Below, in pieces: positions 1-5,837 of a DNA stretch of 9,731 nucleotides. How positions within the stretch are numbered: position 1 is the stretch's first letter; the number at the start of each line of letters is the position of its first letter. The notes under the pieces were generated by a model. That model saw nothing but the letters and a program-made list of their open reading frames with translations. It was not told the DNA's origin and made no database searches. Source of the DNA: Acidaminococcaceae bacterium (lineage in GTDB: Bacteria; Bacillota; Negativicutes; Acidaminococcales; Acidaminococcaceae). The stretch is from positions 1 to 9,731 of the forward strand of contig JALCSJ010000080.1 in NCBI GenBank assembly GCA_022653215.1, read 5' to 3'. The position numbers and the translations under genes were made by a program.

Positions 1-93
1 CGTGCTTTTCTTTCCGGGACGTGTAAAGCACAGCGGTAGGCACTTTAGTGCCGTTAAGCCGCGTAGCGACTCGTCCGTAGGAAAGACAACACG
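1..93. other. GC-rich structured element of unknown class (possible ncRNA, leader or dispersed repeat)
   Basis: The segment folds as one long interrupted hairpin. The nested pairings are 1-4 with 90-93, 10-15 with 80-85, 17-21 with 72-76, 33-36 with 59-62, and 39-44 with 47-52, giving about 25 Watson-Crick pairs. Between the helices are internal loops at 22-32/63-71 and 37-38/53-58. An alternative 7-bp helix (2-8 with 25-31) would compete with the outer pairing. The segment is clearly richer in GC than the AT-rich DNA after it. I could not match it to tRNA, 5S, SRP, tmRNA, RNase P, 6S or any riboswitch consensus I know. It has no T-tract, so it does not look like a simple terminator. The strand is undetermined, and it may extend beyond the window start. 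It could also be a dispersed intergenic repeat or the tail of a gene, because one frame is open from 2 to 109. Confidence 0.5.
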
Positions 94-201
94 CTTCTAT
101 GCGGCCTGACACAATTAAATATAGCCTTAATACTCTATGTATCTTTTGCTTATTCTAATTTACAATGTAACAGCACAAAAATTAATTTTAATAATAGAAC
201 C

Positions 202-248
202 TGTGAATTATTATCACAACTAATGTGACAAACCTGTGATAGATTACA
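202..248. promoter_or_regulatory. Cluster of TGTGA/TCACA half-sites, putative operator for the grd operon
   Basis: TGTGA occurs at 202-206, 224-228 and 235-239, and TCACA at 214-218. A degenerate half, TTACA, lies at 244-248. These make TGTGA-N7-TCACA (202-218), TCACA-N5-TGTGA (214-228), a 7-bp inverted repeat TATCACA/TGTGATA (212-218 with 234-240, one end base approximate), and TGTGA-N4-TTACA (235-248). Such half-sites are typical of Crp/Fnr-family regulators (usual spacing 6) and resemble those of the redox sensor Rex, but none of the spacings is canonical for either. The cluster lies just upstream of the candidate -10 at 263-268, which suits an activator or repressor. Assigning it to a protein family is inference. 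Confidence 0.4.
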
Positions 249-259
249 AACCAATTATT

Positions 260-268
260 TGCTATATT
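260..268 (+). promoter_or_regulatory. Candidate extended -10 promoter for grdX-grdE-grdB
   Basis: TGC followed by TATATT gives a TGn-TATATT extended -10. There is no good -35 at 17 bases upstream (TAGATT at 240-245), which would fit dependence on a protein bound to the adjacent half-sites. It implies transcription starting near 275 and a leader of about 65 bases. A TTGACA at 293-298 is the other candidate, but it lacks a matching -10. Confidence 0.35.
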
Positions 269-339
269 AGTATTGCAAGAGATAAATAAGTGTTGACAAT
301 GTGTGAGGTAAAAAACTAAAAACTAAAAAGGTGGTTTCT

Positions 340-765
340 ATGGAAAAAAGATATCAATTGGTGACAAACAATAGTAAAGTATTATCTGAATATACAGAGA
401 ATACAGATATTTCTGTGGACTATCTGATTGCAGGAAATTTTTTAGAGGTATTGATAAGAGTTAGAGATAGAATTCAAAGCGGTTGGCATTTACTAAGTCA
501 CCCTCAGGCCAGTAATCTAAAACCTAATCAATGTCCCTATAAAACAATTTTGATTTCTCAAGAAAGAGCTGCTGAATCTTTTGCCAGAGATGAAGAACTG
601 ATTGAATTAGCTATTTCAGCTTATCATAAGTTTACCGATGGCATGGTTCCTCCGCAGTGGACGAATAAAGCAAAAGACGATTTCAAGACAGTGGATTTAT
701 CCGTTATCAATTCGGCTGTAAACAGCTCCCTAATGCGTCAAATGATGCTAGGGAATTGTAAATAA
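340..765 (+). CDS. grdX: GrdX family protein
   Basis: This 141-residue soluble protein resembles GrdX, a small protein of unknown function found almost exclusively next to glycine/sarcosine/betaine reductase genes. Recognisable family-like segments are the N-terminal strand YQLVTNN, then VDYLIAGNFLEVLIRVRD, the LLSHPQASNLKPNQCPYK stretch around residues 52-69, and TILIS. There is no signal peptide or membrane segment. I place the start at the ATG at 340 because AAAAAGGTGG (325-334) sits 5 bases upstream. An in-frame GTG at 331 lies inside that ribosome binding site and is unlikely. The gene is followed after 29 bases by grdE, so the two are probably cotranscribed. The molecular role of GrdX is not known; the family call rests on sequence resemblance plus context. 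Confidence 0.85.
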   Translation: MEKRYQLVTNNSKVLSEYTENTDISVDYLIAGNFLEVLIRVRDRIQSGWHLLSHPQASNLKPNQCPYKTILISQERAAESFARDEELIELAISAYHKFTDGMVPPQWTNKAKDDFKTVDLSVINSAVNSSLMRQMMLGNCK

Positions 766-794
766 TATTCCTTATAAGGAGGTGTAGATTTCAA

Positions 795-2081
795 GTGAAA
801 CTAGAACTAGGAAAGATTCACATTCATGACGTACAATTTGGTGAACAAACCAAAATTGAAAAAGGCGTGTTGTATGTAAATGCTAAAGAATTGGAAGCTG
901 AAGTTTTAAAAGATGACCGTTTAGCAGGTTGCCATATTGAATTGGCACGCCCCGGCGAATCCGTTCGAATTACACCTGTAAAAGATGTAATTGAGCCTCG
1001 CTTGAAAGTTGAAGGACCCGGCTGCGTATTTCCGGGAATTATGGGTAAGGTAACTGAAGTTGGTAAAGGTGTAACTTACTGTATGGATGGTGCCTGCGTT
1101 GTTACCGTTGGTAAGATAGTTGGTTTCCAGGAAGGCGTAATTGATATGAGCGGCGTTGCTGCTGACTATTGCCCTTTCTCTAAGACACAGAACGTCTGCG
1201 TTGTAATGGAGCCCAAAGAAGGACTGGAGACTCACGTATATGAAGCAGCCGGTCGTATGGCAGGACTTACTGCTGCCACCTATCTGGCTAAAGCATTAAA
1301 AGGCATGACTCCCGATGAGACAGAAACATTTGAAACAAAACCGCTTCTGGAACAAATTGCTCAGTATCCTGATTTGCCCAGAATAGGCTATATTCACATG
1401 TTGCAGAGCCAAGGATTACTCCATGATACTTATTATTATGGTGTTGATGCTAAACAAATTGTACCCACTATTATGTATCCTACCGAAATTTTTGATGGTG
1501 CAATTGTTTCCGGCAACTGCGTTGCTCCCTGTGATAAAGTAACAACTTATCATCACGAGCACAACCCTGTTATTGAAGATTTATTCAAAAAACATGGGAA
1601 GACACTGAATTTCATAGGTGTAGTTTTAACCAATGAAAATGTTTTCTTGATGGATAAAGAACGTCATTCCGACATGGTAGCAAAACTTTGCGAATACATG
1701 GGTATGGAAGGCGCCTTGCTGACAGAAGAAGGCTATGGCAATCCTGATACCGACCTGATGATGAACTGCCGTAAAGTTACCCAACACGGAACCAAGGTAG
1801 TAATTATTACCGATGAATTCCCGGGCAGAGACGGCAAGTCCTATTCCTTAGCAGATTTAACCCCTGAAGCCAATACAATGATTTCCTGCGGAAACGGCAA
1901 TATCGTTTTGCATTTCCCTGCTATGGATAAAATCATTGGCACCCAAGAATCCATCGAAATGCAAATCGGTGGCTGGGTAGGATGCAAGCATGAAGATGGC
2001 AGCTTCGATGCAGAAATTCAGATCATCATTGCTTCTACTATTGCTAACGGCTTCAATCATTTATGTGCTAGACAATACTAG
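795..2081 (+). CDS. grdE: Glycine/sarcosine/betaine reductase component B, alpha/beta proprotein (GrdE type)
   Basis: This 428-residue protein is the pyruvoyl-type subunit precursor of reductase protein B. In the characterised GrdE family the proprotein is cut at an Asn-Cys bond and the new N-terminal Cys becomes a pyruvoyl group that binds the substrate amine as a Schiff base. Here the motif SGNCVAPCDK places the predicted cleavage between Asn241 and Cys242, the same numbering I recall for the Clostridium sticklandii enzyme. Other family segments include GESVRITPVKDVIEPR (residues 54-69), GKIVGFQEGVIDMSG (106-120) and NFIGVVLTNENVF. Length is normal. The start is a GTG at 795, preceded by AAGGAGGTG (776-784) at 10 bases. 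Gene order E-B without grdA between them differs from the usual glycine operon (E-A-B), so the substrate could be glycine, sarcosine (GrdG role) or betaine (GrdI role). Sequence alone does not let me choose. Confidence 0.92.
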   Translation: MKLELGKIHIHDVQFGEQTKIEKGVLYVNAKELEAEVLKDDRLAGCHIELARPGESVRITPVKDVIEPRLKVEGPGCVFPGIMGKVTEVGKGVTYCMDGACVVTVGKIVGFQEGVIDMSGVAADYCPFSKTQNVCVVMEPKEGLETHVYEAAGRMAGLTAATYLAKALKGMTPDETETFETKPLLEQIAQYPDLPRIGYIHMLQSQGLLHDTYYYGVDAKQIVPTIMYPTEIFDGAIVSGNCVAPCDKVTTYHHEHNPVIEDLFKKHGKTLNFIGVVLTNENVFLMDKERHSDMVAKLCEYMGMEGALLTEEGYGNPDTDLMMNCRKVTQHGTKVVIITDEFPGRDGKSYSLADLTPEANTMISCGNGNIVLHFPAMDKIIGTQESIEMQIGGWVGCKHEDGSFDAEIQIIIASTIANGFNHLCARQY

Positions 2082-2118
2082 GATAACCTAGATATAATAA
2101 GAAAGGAAGGTATTCTAC

Positions 2119-3435
2119 ATGCCAAAGAAAGTCGTTCACTATATTAACCAATTCTTTGCTGGTATCGGCGGCGAAGACAAAGCTGATTACAAACCTGAAA
2201 TCCGTGCCGGTATCGTTGGCCCGGGACTAGCTTTGAAATCTGCTTTGGGCAATGAGTATGAAGTAGTTGCTACCGTAATTTGCGGTGATAACTATTTCGG
2301 TTCCAATATTGACAAAGGCGTAGTACCTGAATTATTGGAAATGATTAAAAAATACAAACCCGAAGGGTTTGTAGCAGGTCCTGCTTTTAATGCAGGTCGT
2401 TATGGTGTGGCTTGCGGCACTATTGCCAAAGCTGTGCAAGACGAATTACATATTCCTGTTGTGACAGGTATGTATGTGGAAAATCCCGGCGCAGATATGT
2501 TCAAAAAAGACGTTTATATCATCGAGACCAAGAATTCTTCTGCTGATATGCGTCATGCTATGCCTAAACTGGCTGCTTTGCTGAAAAAACAAATGGAAGG
2601 CAAAGAAGTATTGGGACCTAAAGAAGAAGGCTACATTGAAAAGGGTATTCGTGTTAACTATTTCAATGAACGCCGTGGTTCTGAGCGTGCTGTAGATTTA
2701 ATCGTAGCAAAGGTAAAGGGAGAGCCTGTTTATACAGACTATCCATTGCCTGTAGTTGATAAGGTTGCTCCGGCACCTGCTTTGAAAGATTTGGCTCATG
2801 CCAGAATCGCCTTGGTTACTTCCGGCGGTATTGTTCGCCAAGGTAATCCTGACCATCTTGAATCTTCCTCCGCTTCCAAGTGGTGCAAGTATTCTATCGA
2901 AGGCATGGACCATGCAGACAAGAAAGATTTCATGACTGTACATGGCGGCTATGACAGAGCATTTATTACCGAAGATCCTGACTTATGTATCCCTGTTGAT
3001 GTTTTAAGGGAATTAGAAAAGAAGGGTTTCATTGGCAAGCTGATGGACTATTTTATTACTACTACCGGAACCGGTACTGCAACTAATAGTGCTAAACGCT
3101 TTGCTGAGGAATATGTACCTCTTCTGAAAAAAGACCGAGTGGACGGTGTCCTCTTGGTCAGCACGTGAGGCACCTGTACAAGATGCGGTGCATCTATGGT
3201 GAAAGAAATAGATAGAGCAGGTATTCCTGTTACTCACATTTGTACTGTTGTTCCTATTTCCCTGACAATCGGCGCAAACCGTATTGTTCCGGCTGTTGGT
3301 ATTCCTTATCCACTTGGTGATCCTACCAAAGGTGAGAAGAAGAGCCACGAAATCAGAGAACACTTAGTAACGAGAGCTTTAAAAGCATTAACAGTTCCTG
3401 TTGATAAACAAACTGTCTTCGAAGAAGACTTCTAA
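2119..3435 (+). CDS. grdB: Glycine/sarcosine/betaine reductase component B selenoprotein (GrdB/F/H type), in-frame TGA = Sec
   Basis: This is the selenocysteine-containing subunit of reductase protein B, which together with the pyruvoyl subunit attacks the bound substrate and passes a carboxymethyl group to the selenoprotein A. The frame is interrupted once by TGA at 3166-3168, then continues to TAA at 3433-3435. Read as Sec, the product is 438 residues, the normal family length, with the hallmark U-G-T-C-T-R-C (Sec350, Cys353, Cys356). Conserved sequence continues on both sides: AGPAFNAGRYGVACGTIAKA, VTGMYVENPGADMFKKDVY and LESSSASK before it, and VVPISLTIGANRIVP after it. A stem-loop follows the TGA directly. 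The ribosome binding site AAAGGAAGG (2102-2110) is 8 bases from the ATG. An ordinary gene caller would split this into 349- and 79-residue ORFs. Whether the substrate is glycine, sarcosine or betaine is unresolved. Confidence 0.93.
3166..3201 (+). promoter_or_regulatory. Bacterial SECIS element following the Sec TGA of grdB
   Basis: Eighteen bases after the TGA (3166-3168) is a 3-base apical loop, GGT (3187-3189), closed by a perfect 6-bp stem AGATGC/GCATCT (3181-3186 with 3190-3195). A lower 4-bp stem CACC/GGTG (3171-3174 with 3198-3201) can extend it across an asymmetric bulge. A G at the start of the apical loop followed by GU, at this distance from the UGA, matches known features of bacterial SECIS elements bound by SelB. 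A competing 5-bp helix (3170-3174 with 3187-3191) is also possible. The element lies within coding sequence, as is usual in bacteria. Confidence 0.8.
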
Positions 3436-3452
3436 TCTTTGTACTACACAAA

Positions 3453-3500
3453 TCCCGGACACACCTATAGGCATTACCTATCTTGTATGTCCGGGGTTTT
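3453..3500 (+). terminator. Hairpin between grdB and the transporter, possible attenuator
   Basis: CCCGGACA (3454-3461) pairs perfectly with TGTCCGGG (3488-3495), and T3453 can wobble with G3496. An inner stem ATAGG/CCTAT (3467-3471 with 3477-3481) stacks above it across an internal loop. It is followed by only four T residues (3497-3500), so termination may be partial. That would let the downstream transporter be expressed at a lower level than the reductase subunits. It begins 18 bases after the grdB stop and ends about 30 bases before the transporter start. Confidence 0.6.
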
Positions 3501-3532
3501 CTGGATATGTATCTGGGAGAGAGGATATATAT

Positions 3533-4627
3533 ATGACACCGAAATGCAGTATGAAAGAGATTGTCGGCTTATGCGGAGCCTGTATCGCTTATTATATTGG
3601 CGCCGGCTTTGCGACTATGCAGGAAGTAATGCAGTATGAAGCCTCTTACGGTTCTTTGTTTTGGGTTGTAATTGCGGTAGCTGCGGGAATTTATGTTTAT
3701 ACGAATATATCTTTTGCTACCAATGGAAATAGACTGGGCCTGGAACGGGGCGGCGATATTTATGCCCATTATTGCGGGAAATATATAGGCACTTTTTATG
3801 ATTACTTTTCTGCGTTTTTTTGCTATATGTGTTTTATTGTAATGTGCGGCGGGGCAAATTCAACTGCTACACAGCAATGGGGACTGCCCAATGGAGCAGG
3901 GGCAGTAATTTTAACAGTTACGGTAGTTGCTACAGCTGTTTTTGGCTTGAACGGAATTCTAAAAGCCTTAAGTATGATCGGACCAATCATTATAATCATG
4001 ATTTTAGCTATTACGGTTATCACCATTATGCGCTATGGGGATAATTTTACGGCAGGTTTAGCTGCCATAGATAGTGGTAAATATAATTTAGTCCAGGTAG
4101 GGGGAGGCAATCCTTTTGCTTCCGGTGCATCCTACGGGGGATTCGTGATTTTATGGTTTGCTTCTTTCTTATCGGAAATCGGAGCAAAAAACAAATTAAA
4201 GGAAGTTAATATAGGAATGCTGCTTTCTACAGTTTTTATTTTCGGAGCGGCTATTCTTTGTTGCATCGCTTTGATTTCCCATATTGGCACTACTTCAGTT
4301 GCAGATATACCGGCTCTGGTTTTAGCTAACGCCATTAGTCCTAAATTAGGAGCTATATTTGCAGTAATAATCTTTTGCGGTATTTATACAACTTCCGTAC
4401 CACTTTTGTGGGTGGGAATTGGCAGAACTGCTAAAGAGGGAACAAAACGTTATAAAGTATTAACCATCTTAGGTGGCAGCATTGGCTGCGTAGTTGCCTG
4501 CTTTCTGCCTTATAAGAGCTTGGTTAATGTGTTGTATGGTATTAACGGATATTTAGGATTTATCTTAATAGCTTTTATGCTTGTGTATGATATTAGAACC
4601 AAAATGAGCAATAACCTACTTAAATAA
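3533..4627 (+). CDS. YkvI-like multi-spanning membrane transporter, candidate reductase-substrate importer
   Basis: This 364-residue, very hydrophobic protein has roughly ten transmembrane segments and a short charged C-terminal tail. The first helix carries the glycine-broken segment IAYYIGAGFATMQEVMQY, typical of the YkvI family and of LeuT/APC-fold secondary transporters generally, where the unwound first helix helps bind a cation and an amino-acid-like substrate. I choose the ATG at 3533 because GGGAGAGAGG (3515-3524) lies 8 bases upstream. The longer frame back to 3401 overlaps the end of grdB and the hairpin, and is not membrane-like there. Its position directly after the grd genes, inside the unit closed by the 4670-4708 terminator, suggests it brings in the reductase substrate (glycine, sarcosine, betaine or similar) or a related compound. 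The family is largely uncharacterised, so the substrate is inference. Confidence 0.8.
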   Translation: MTPKCSMKEIVGLCGACIAYYIGAGFATMQEVMQYEASYGSLFWVVIAVAAGIYVYTNISFATNGNRLGLERGGDIYAHYCGKYIGTFYDYFSAFFCYMCFIVMCGGANSTATQQWGLPNGAGAVILTVTVVATAVFGLNGILKALSMIGPIIIIMILAITVITIMRYGDNFTAGLAAIDSGKYNLVQVGGGNPFASGASYGGFVILWFASFLSEIGAKNKLKEVNIGMLLSTVFIFGAAILCCIALISHIGTTSVADIPALVLANAISPKLGAIFAVIIFCGIYTTSVPLLWVGIGRTAKEGTKRYKVLTILGGSIGCVVACFLPYKSLVNVLYGINGYLGFILIAFMLVYDIRTKMSNNLLK

Positions 4628-4672
4628 GTAACACCCTACTTAAATAAGTAAAACCCTTCTTAGATATGCAAA
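4613..4672 (+). repeat. Three tandem 20-bp units spanning the transporter stop codon
   Basis: A 17-base segment, CCTACTTAAATAAGTAA, occurs at 4615-4631 and again at 4635-4651, exactly 20 bases apart. A degenerate third unit at 4653-4670 keeps the same period with about 14 of 18 matches. Each good unit contains a palindrome TACTTA-AA-TAAGTA. The first unit encodes the transporter's last residues (Leu-Leu-Lys) and its TAA stop, so the duplication lies mostly in the 3' untranslated part. Confidence 0.85.
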
Positions 4673-4708
4673 AAATCTGTTGACTAAATCTTAGTCAGCA
4701 GATTTTTT
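4670..4708. terminator. Bidirectional rho-independent terminator between convergent genes
   Basis: An 18-bp stem (4670-4687 with 4691-4708, one T-G wobble at 4680/4698) has a 3-base loop, ATC. Its base is an A6 run on the left and a T6 run on the right, so it can end transcription of the transporter from the left and of the LysR-type gene from the right. It lies 42 bases after the transporter stop and 17 bases from the end of the minus-strand gene. Confidence 0.93.
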
Positions 4709-4725
4709 GTTTTCTGAAATGTCGT

Positions 4726-5607
4726 TTATACGGAACCTATAATATTTCTGGTATATTCCACAAATTTCACCACAGCAGGGGTTAATTTGCTCTCTTCCGG
4801 AACGGCCATGCCCAAAGTAATATATCTGGGGGGATTAAAAGGTAAAAGTTTAACCTTATAATTCATACGTTGAGTAATCAGCTTGTTACTGATAACGACG
4901 CCTAGACCAAGCTCAACCATACTCATGGCAGAGGAGTTTTCCAAAGTAGAAATATAGAACTGGTTTTTATTTTCAGCTAAAGTATCTTCTTTGAGAAGAT
5001 TTAAAACGTCAATATCTGAACCATAGGCAGGGACAATTAGCTGGTCTCTGGGAACATCAGATAATTTTACGGATTCTTGTTTGGCCAAAGGATGGGTTAA
5101 TGGTACTGCCAGTACCATCTCATCTTTGCGGAGAGGAATCCATTGATGTTTAATGGAAGGCTGATAACTATAAAAGCCAATATCTGCTTTCCGGTCTGCC
5201 AGATTGTTTTCCACTTCCTGCCAAACACCGTCCAATACATTGATAACAATGGCAGGATAGGCTTTGTGGAATTCGCTTATTATTTTTGGCAGCCATTGAC
5301 TGGCAATACTGGCATAAGCAGCAATGGTAAGATTGCCTACGTTTAAGCCCTTGATTTGGGAGGACATTTGCACAAGAGATTCATTCCATTGACACTGAGC
5401 TCTGATAATAGGAATGATTTTCTTGGCATTGGGAGTAGGAAATACACCTGTTTTAGTACGAATGAGCAGAGAAAAGCCGATTTCTGCTTCAAAGGCAGAC
5501 ATCATATGGCTGATGCCGGAAGGAGTGTAATTAAAGGCAAAGGCTGCTTTTGATAAACTTCCTGAGTCTACGGCAAAAAGAAAAATTTTAGCTTTTGTTA
5601 AATCCAT
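4726..5607 (-). CDS. LysR-family transcriptional regulator
   Basis: This 293-residue protein has the standard LysR-type layout and length. An N-terminal winged helix-turn-helix covers about residues 1-65, with the typical pattern FLFAVDSGSLSKAAFAFNYT, then SGISHMMSAFEAEIGFSLLIR and TPNAKK. A two-lobed periplasmic-binding-protein-like effector domain covers about 90-293 (NLTIAAYASIASQWLPKIISEF at its start). Its effector cannot be told from sequence. The start at 5607 is supported by a GGAAGGTG ribosome binding site (plus-strand 5613-5620). It is divergent from the nitroreductase, the usual arrangement for a LysR regulator and its target. A palindrome overlapping its own -10 suggests autoregulation. 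It ends against the bidirectional terminator shared with the grd/transporter unit, so regulation of that unit is also possible but less likely. Confidence 0.93.
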   Translation of the reverse strand: MDLTKAKIFLFAVDSGSLSKAAFAFNYTPSGISHMMSAFEAEIGFSLLIRTKTGVFPTPNAKKIIPIIRAQCQWNESLVQMSSQIKGLNVGNLTIAAYASIASQWLPKIISEFHKAYPAIVINVLDGVWQEVENNLADRKADIGFYSYQPSIKHQWIPLRKDEMVLAVPLTHPLAKQESVKLSDVPRDQLIVPAYGSDIDVLNLLKEDTLAENKNQFYISTLENSSAMSMVELGLGVVISNKLITQRMNYKVKLLPFNPPRYITLGMAVPEESKLTPAVVKFVEYTRNIIGSV

Positions 5608-5657
5608 GGTTTCACCTTCCGCATATATAAAATTTTAATAATTCATCTGTTTTATTC

Positions 5658-5671
5658 ATTATAGCATATAA
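5658..5671 (-). promoter_or_regulatory. Extended -10 of the LysR gene overlapped by a T-N11-A palindrome
   Basis: On the minus strand, TGC-TATAAT (plus-strand 5658-5666) is a full extended -10 about 50 bases upstream of the regulator start. Overlapping it, TTATA-GCA-TATAA (5659-5671) is a perfect inverted repeat in the T-N11-A form used by LysR-type regulators. Binding there would block the gene's own promoter. The region is very AT-rich, so such a match can occur by chance. Confidence 0.45.
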
Positions 5672-5763
5672 ATGTAATATTTTTAGCAAATTTTCTGCAT
5701 ATTTTGTCTAAAACCTTTTTTTGTGGACTTTAATGAAGTTTTTGTTAATTCTTTTCCGGTTCA

Positions 5764-5792
5764 TTGACTATCAAGTTTTATATTGTTAAAAT
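5764..5792 (+). promoter_or_regulatory. Sigma70-type promoter for the nitroreductase operon
   Basis: TTGACT at 5764-5769 and TAAAAT at 5787-5792 are separated by exactly 17 bases, each with one mismatch to consensus. This predicts a start near 5799 and a leader of about 39 bases before the ATG at 5838. Confidence 0.75.
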
Positions 5793-5837
5793 TAAAACGT
5801 ACTAAAGAGAAAAAAATAATTAAAGGGGATATTAAAT

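Larger units (their letters stand above)
94..339. other. AT-rich intergenic region upstream of grdX
   Basis: No convincing coding sequence is seen here. The stretch is strongly AT-rich and holds the half-site cluster at 202-248, an extended -10 at 260-268 and the grdX ribosome binding site at 325-334. The part from about 110 to 200 contains nothing I can name. Confidence 0.6.

Noticed and set aside
2..109. Open frame of 35 codons at the window start, as the tail of an upstream gene
   Set aside because: The opposite strand is also open over most of it, and the sequence is dominated by nested inverted repeats. The peptide resembles no family I know. It is kept only as an alternative for the structured element.
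202..218. Canonical Crp or Rex operator
   Set aside because: The spacing between TGTGA and TCACA is 7 rather than 6, so I report half-sites only and do not name the regulator.
293..298. TTGACA as the -35 of the grdX promoter
   Set aside because: No -10-like hexamer exists 16-18 bases downstream, where the sequence is only A-rich CTAAA repeats.
331..339. GTG at 331 as the grdX start
   Set aside because: It lies within the AAAAAGGTGG ribosome binding site; the ATG at 340 has the right spacing.
921..1235. Minus-strand ORF inside grdE, and the similar antisense ORFs within grdB, the transporter and pepC
   Set aside because: They lie wholly within well-supported genes, have no ribosome binding site or family resemblance, and look like ordinary shadow frames.
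2119..3168. grdB as a pseudogene or frameshifted gene with a premature stop, and a separate small gene at 3196-3435
   Set aside because: The frame is unchanged across the TGA, conserved sequence continues on both sides, the family has Sec at this exact place and a SECIS-like stem-loop follows.
3401..3532. N-terminal extension of the transporter from an ATG at 3401
   Set aside because: It overlaps the end of grdB in another frame and runs through the hairpin. The residues are not membrane-like, and a good ribosome binding site precedes the ATG at 3533.
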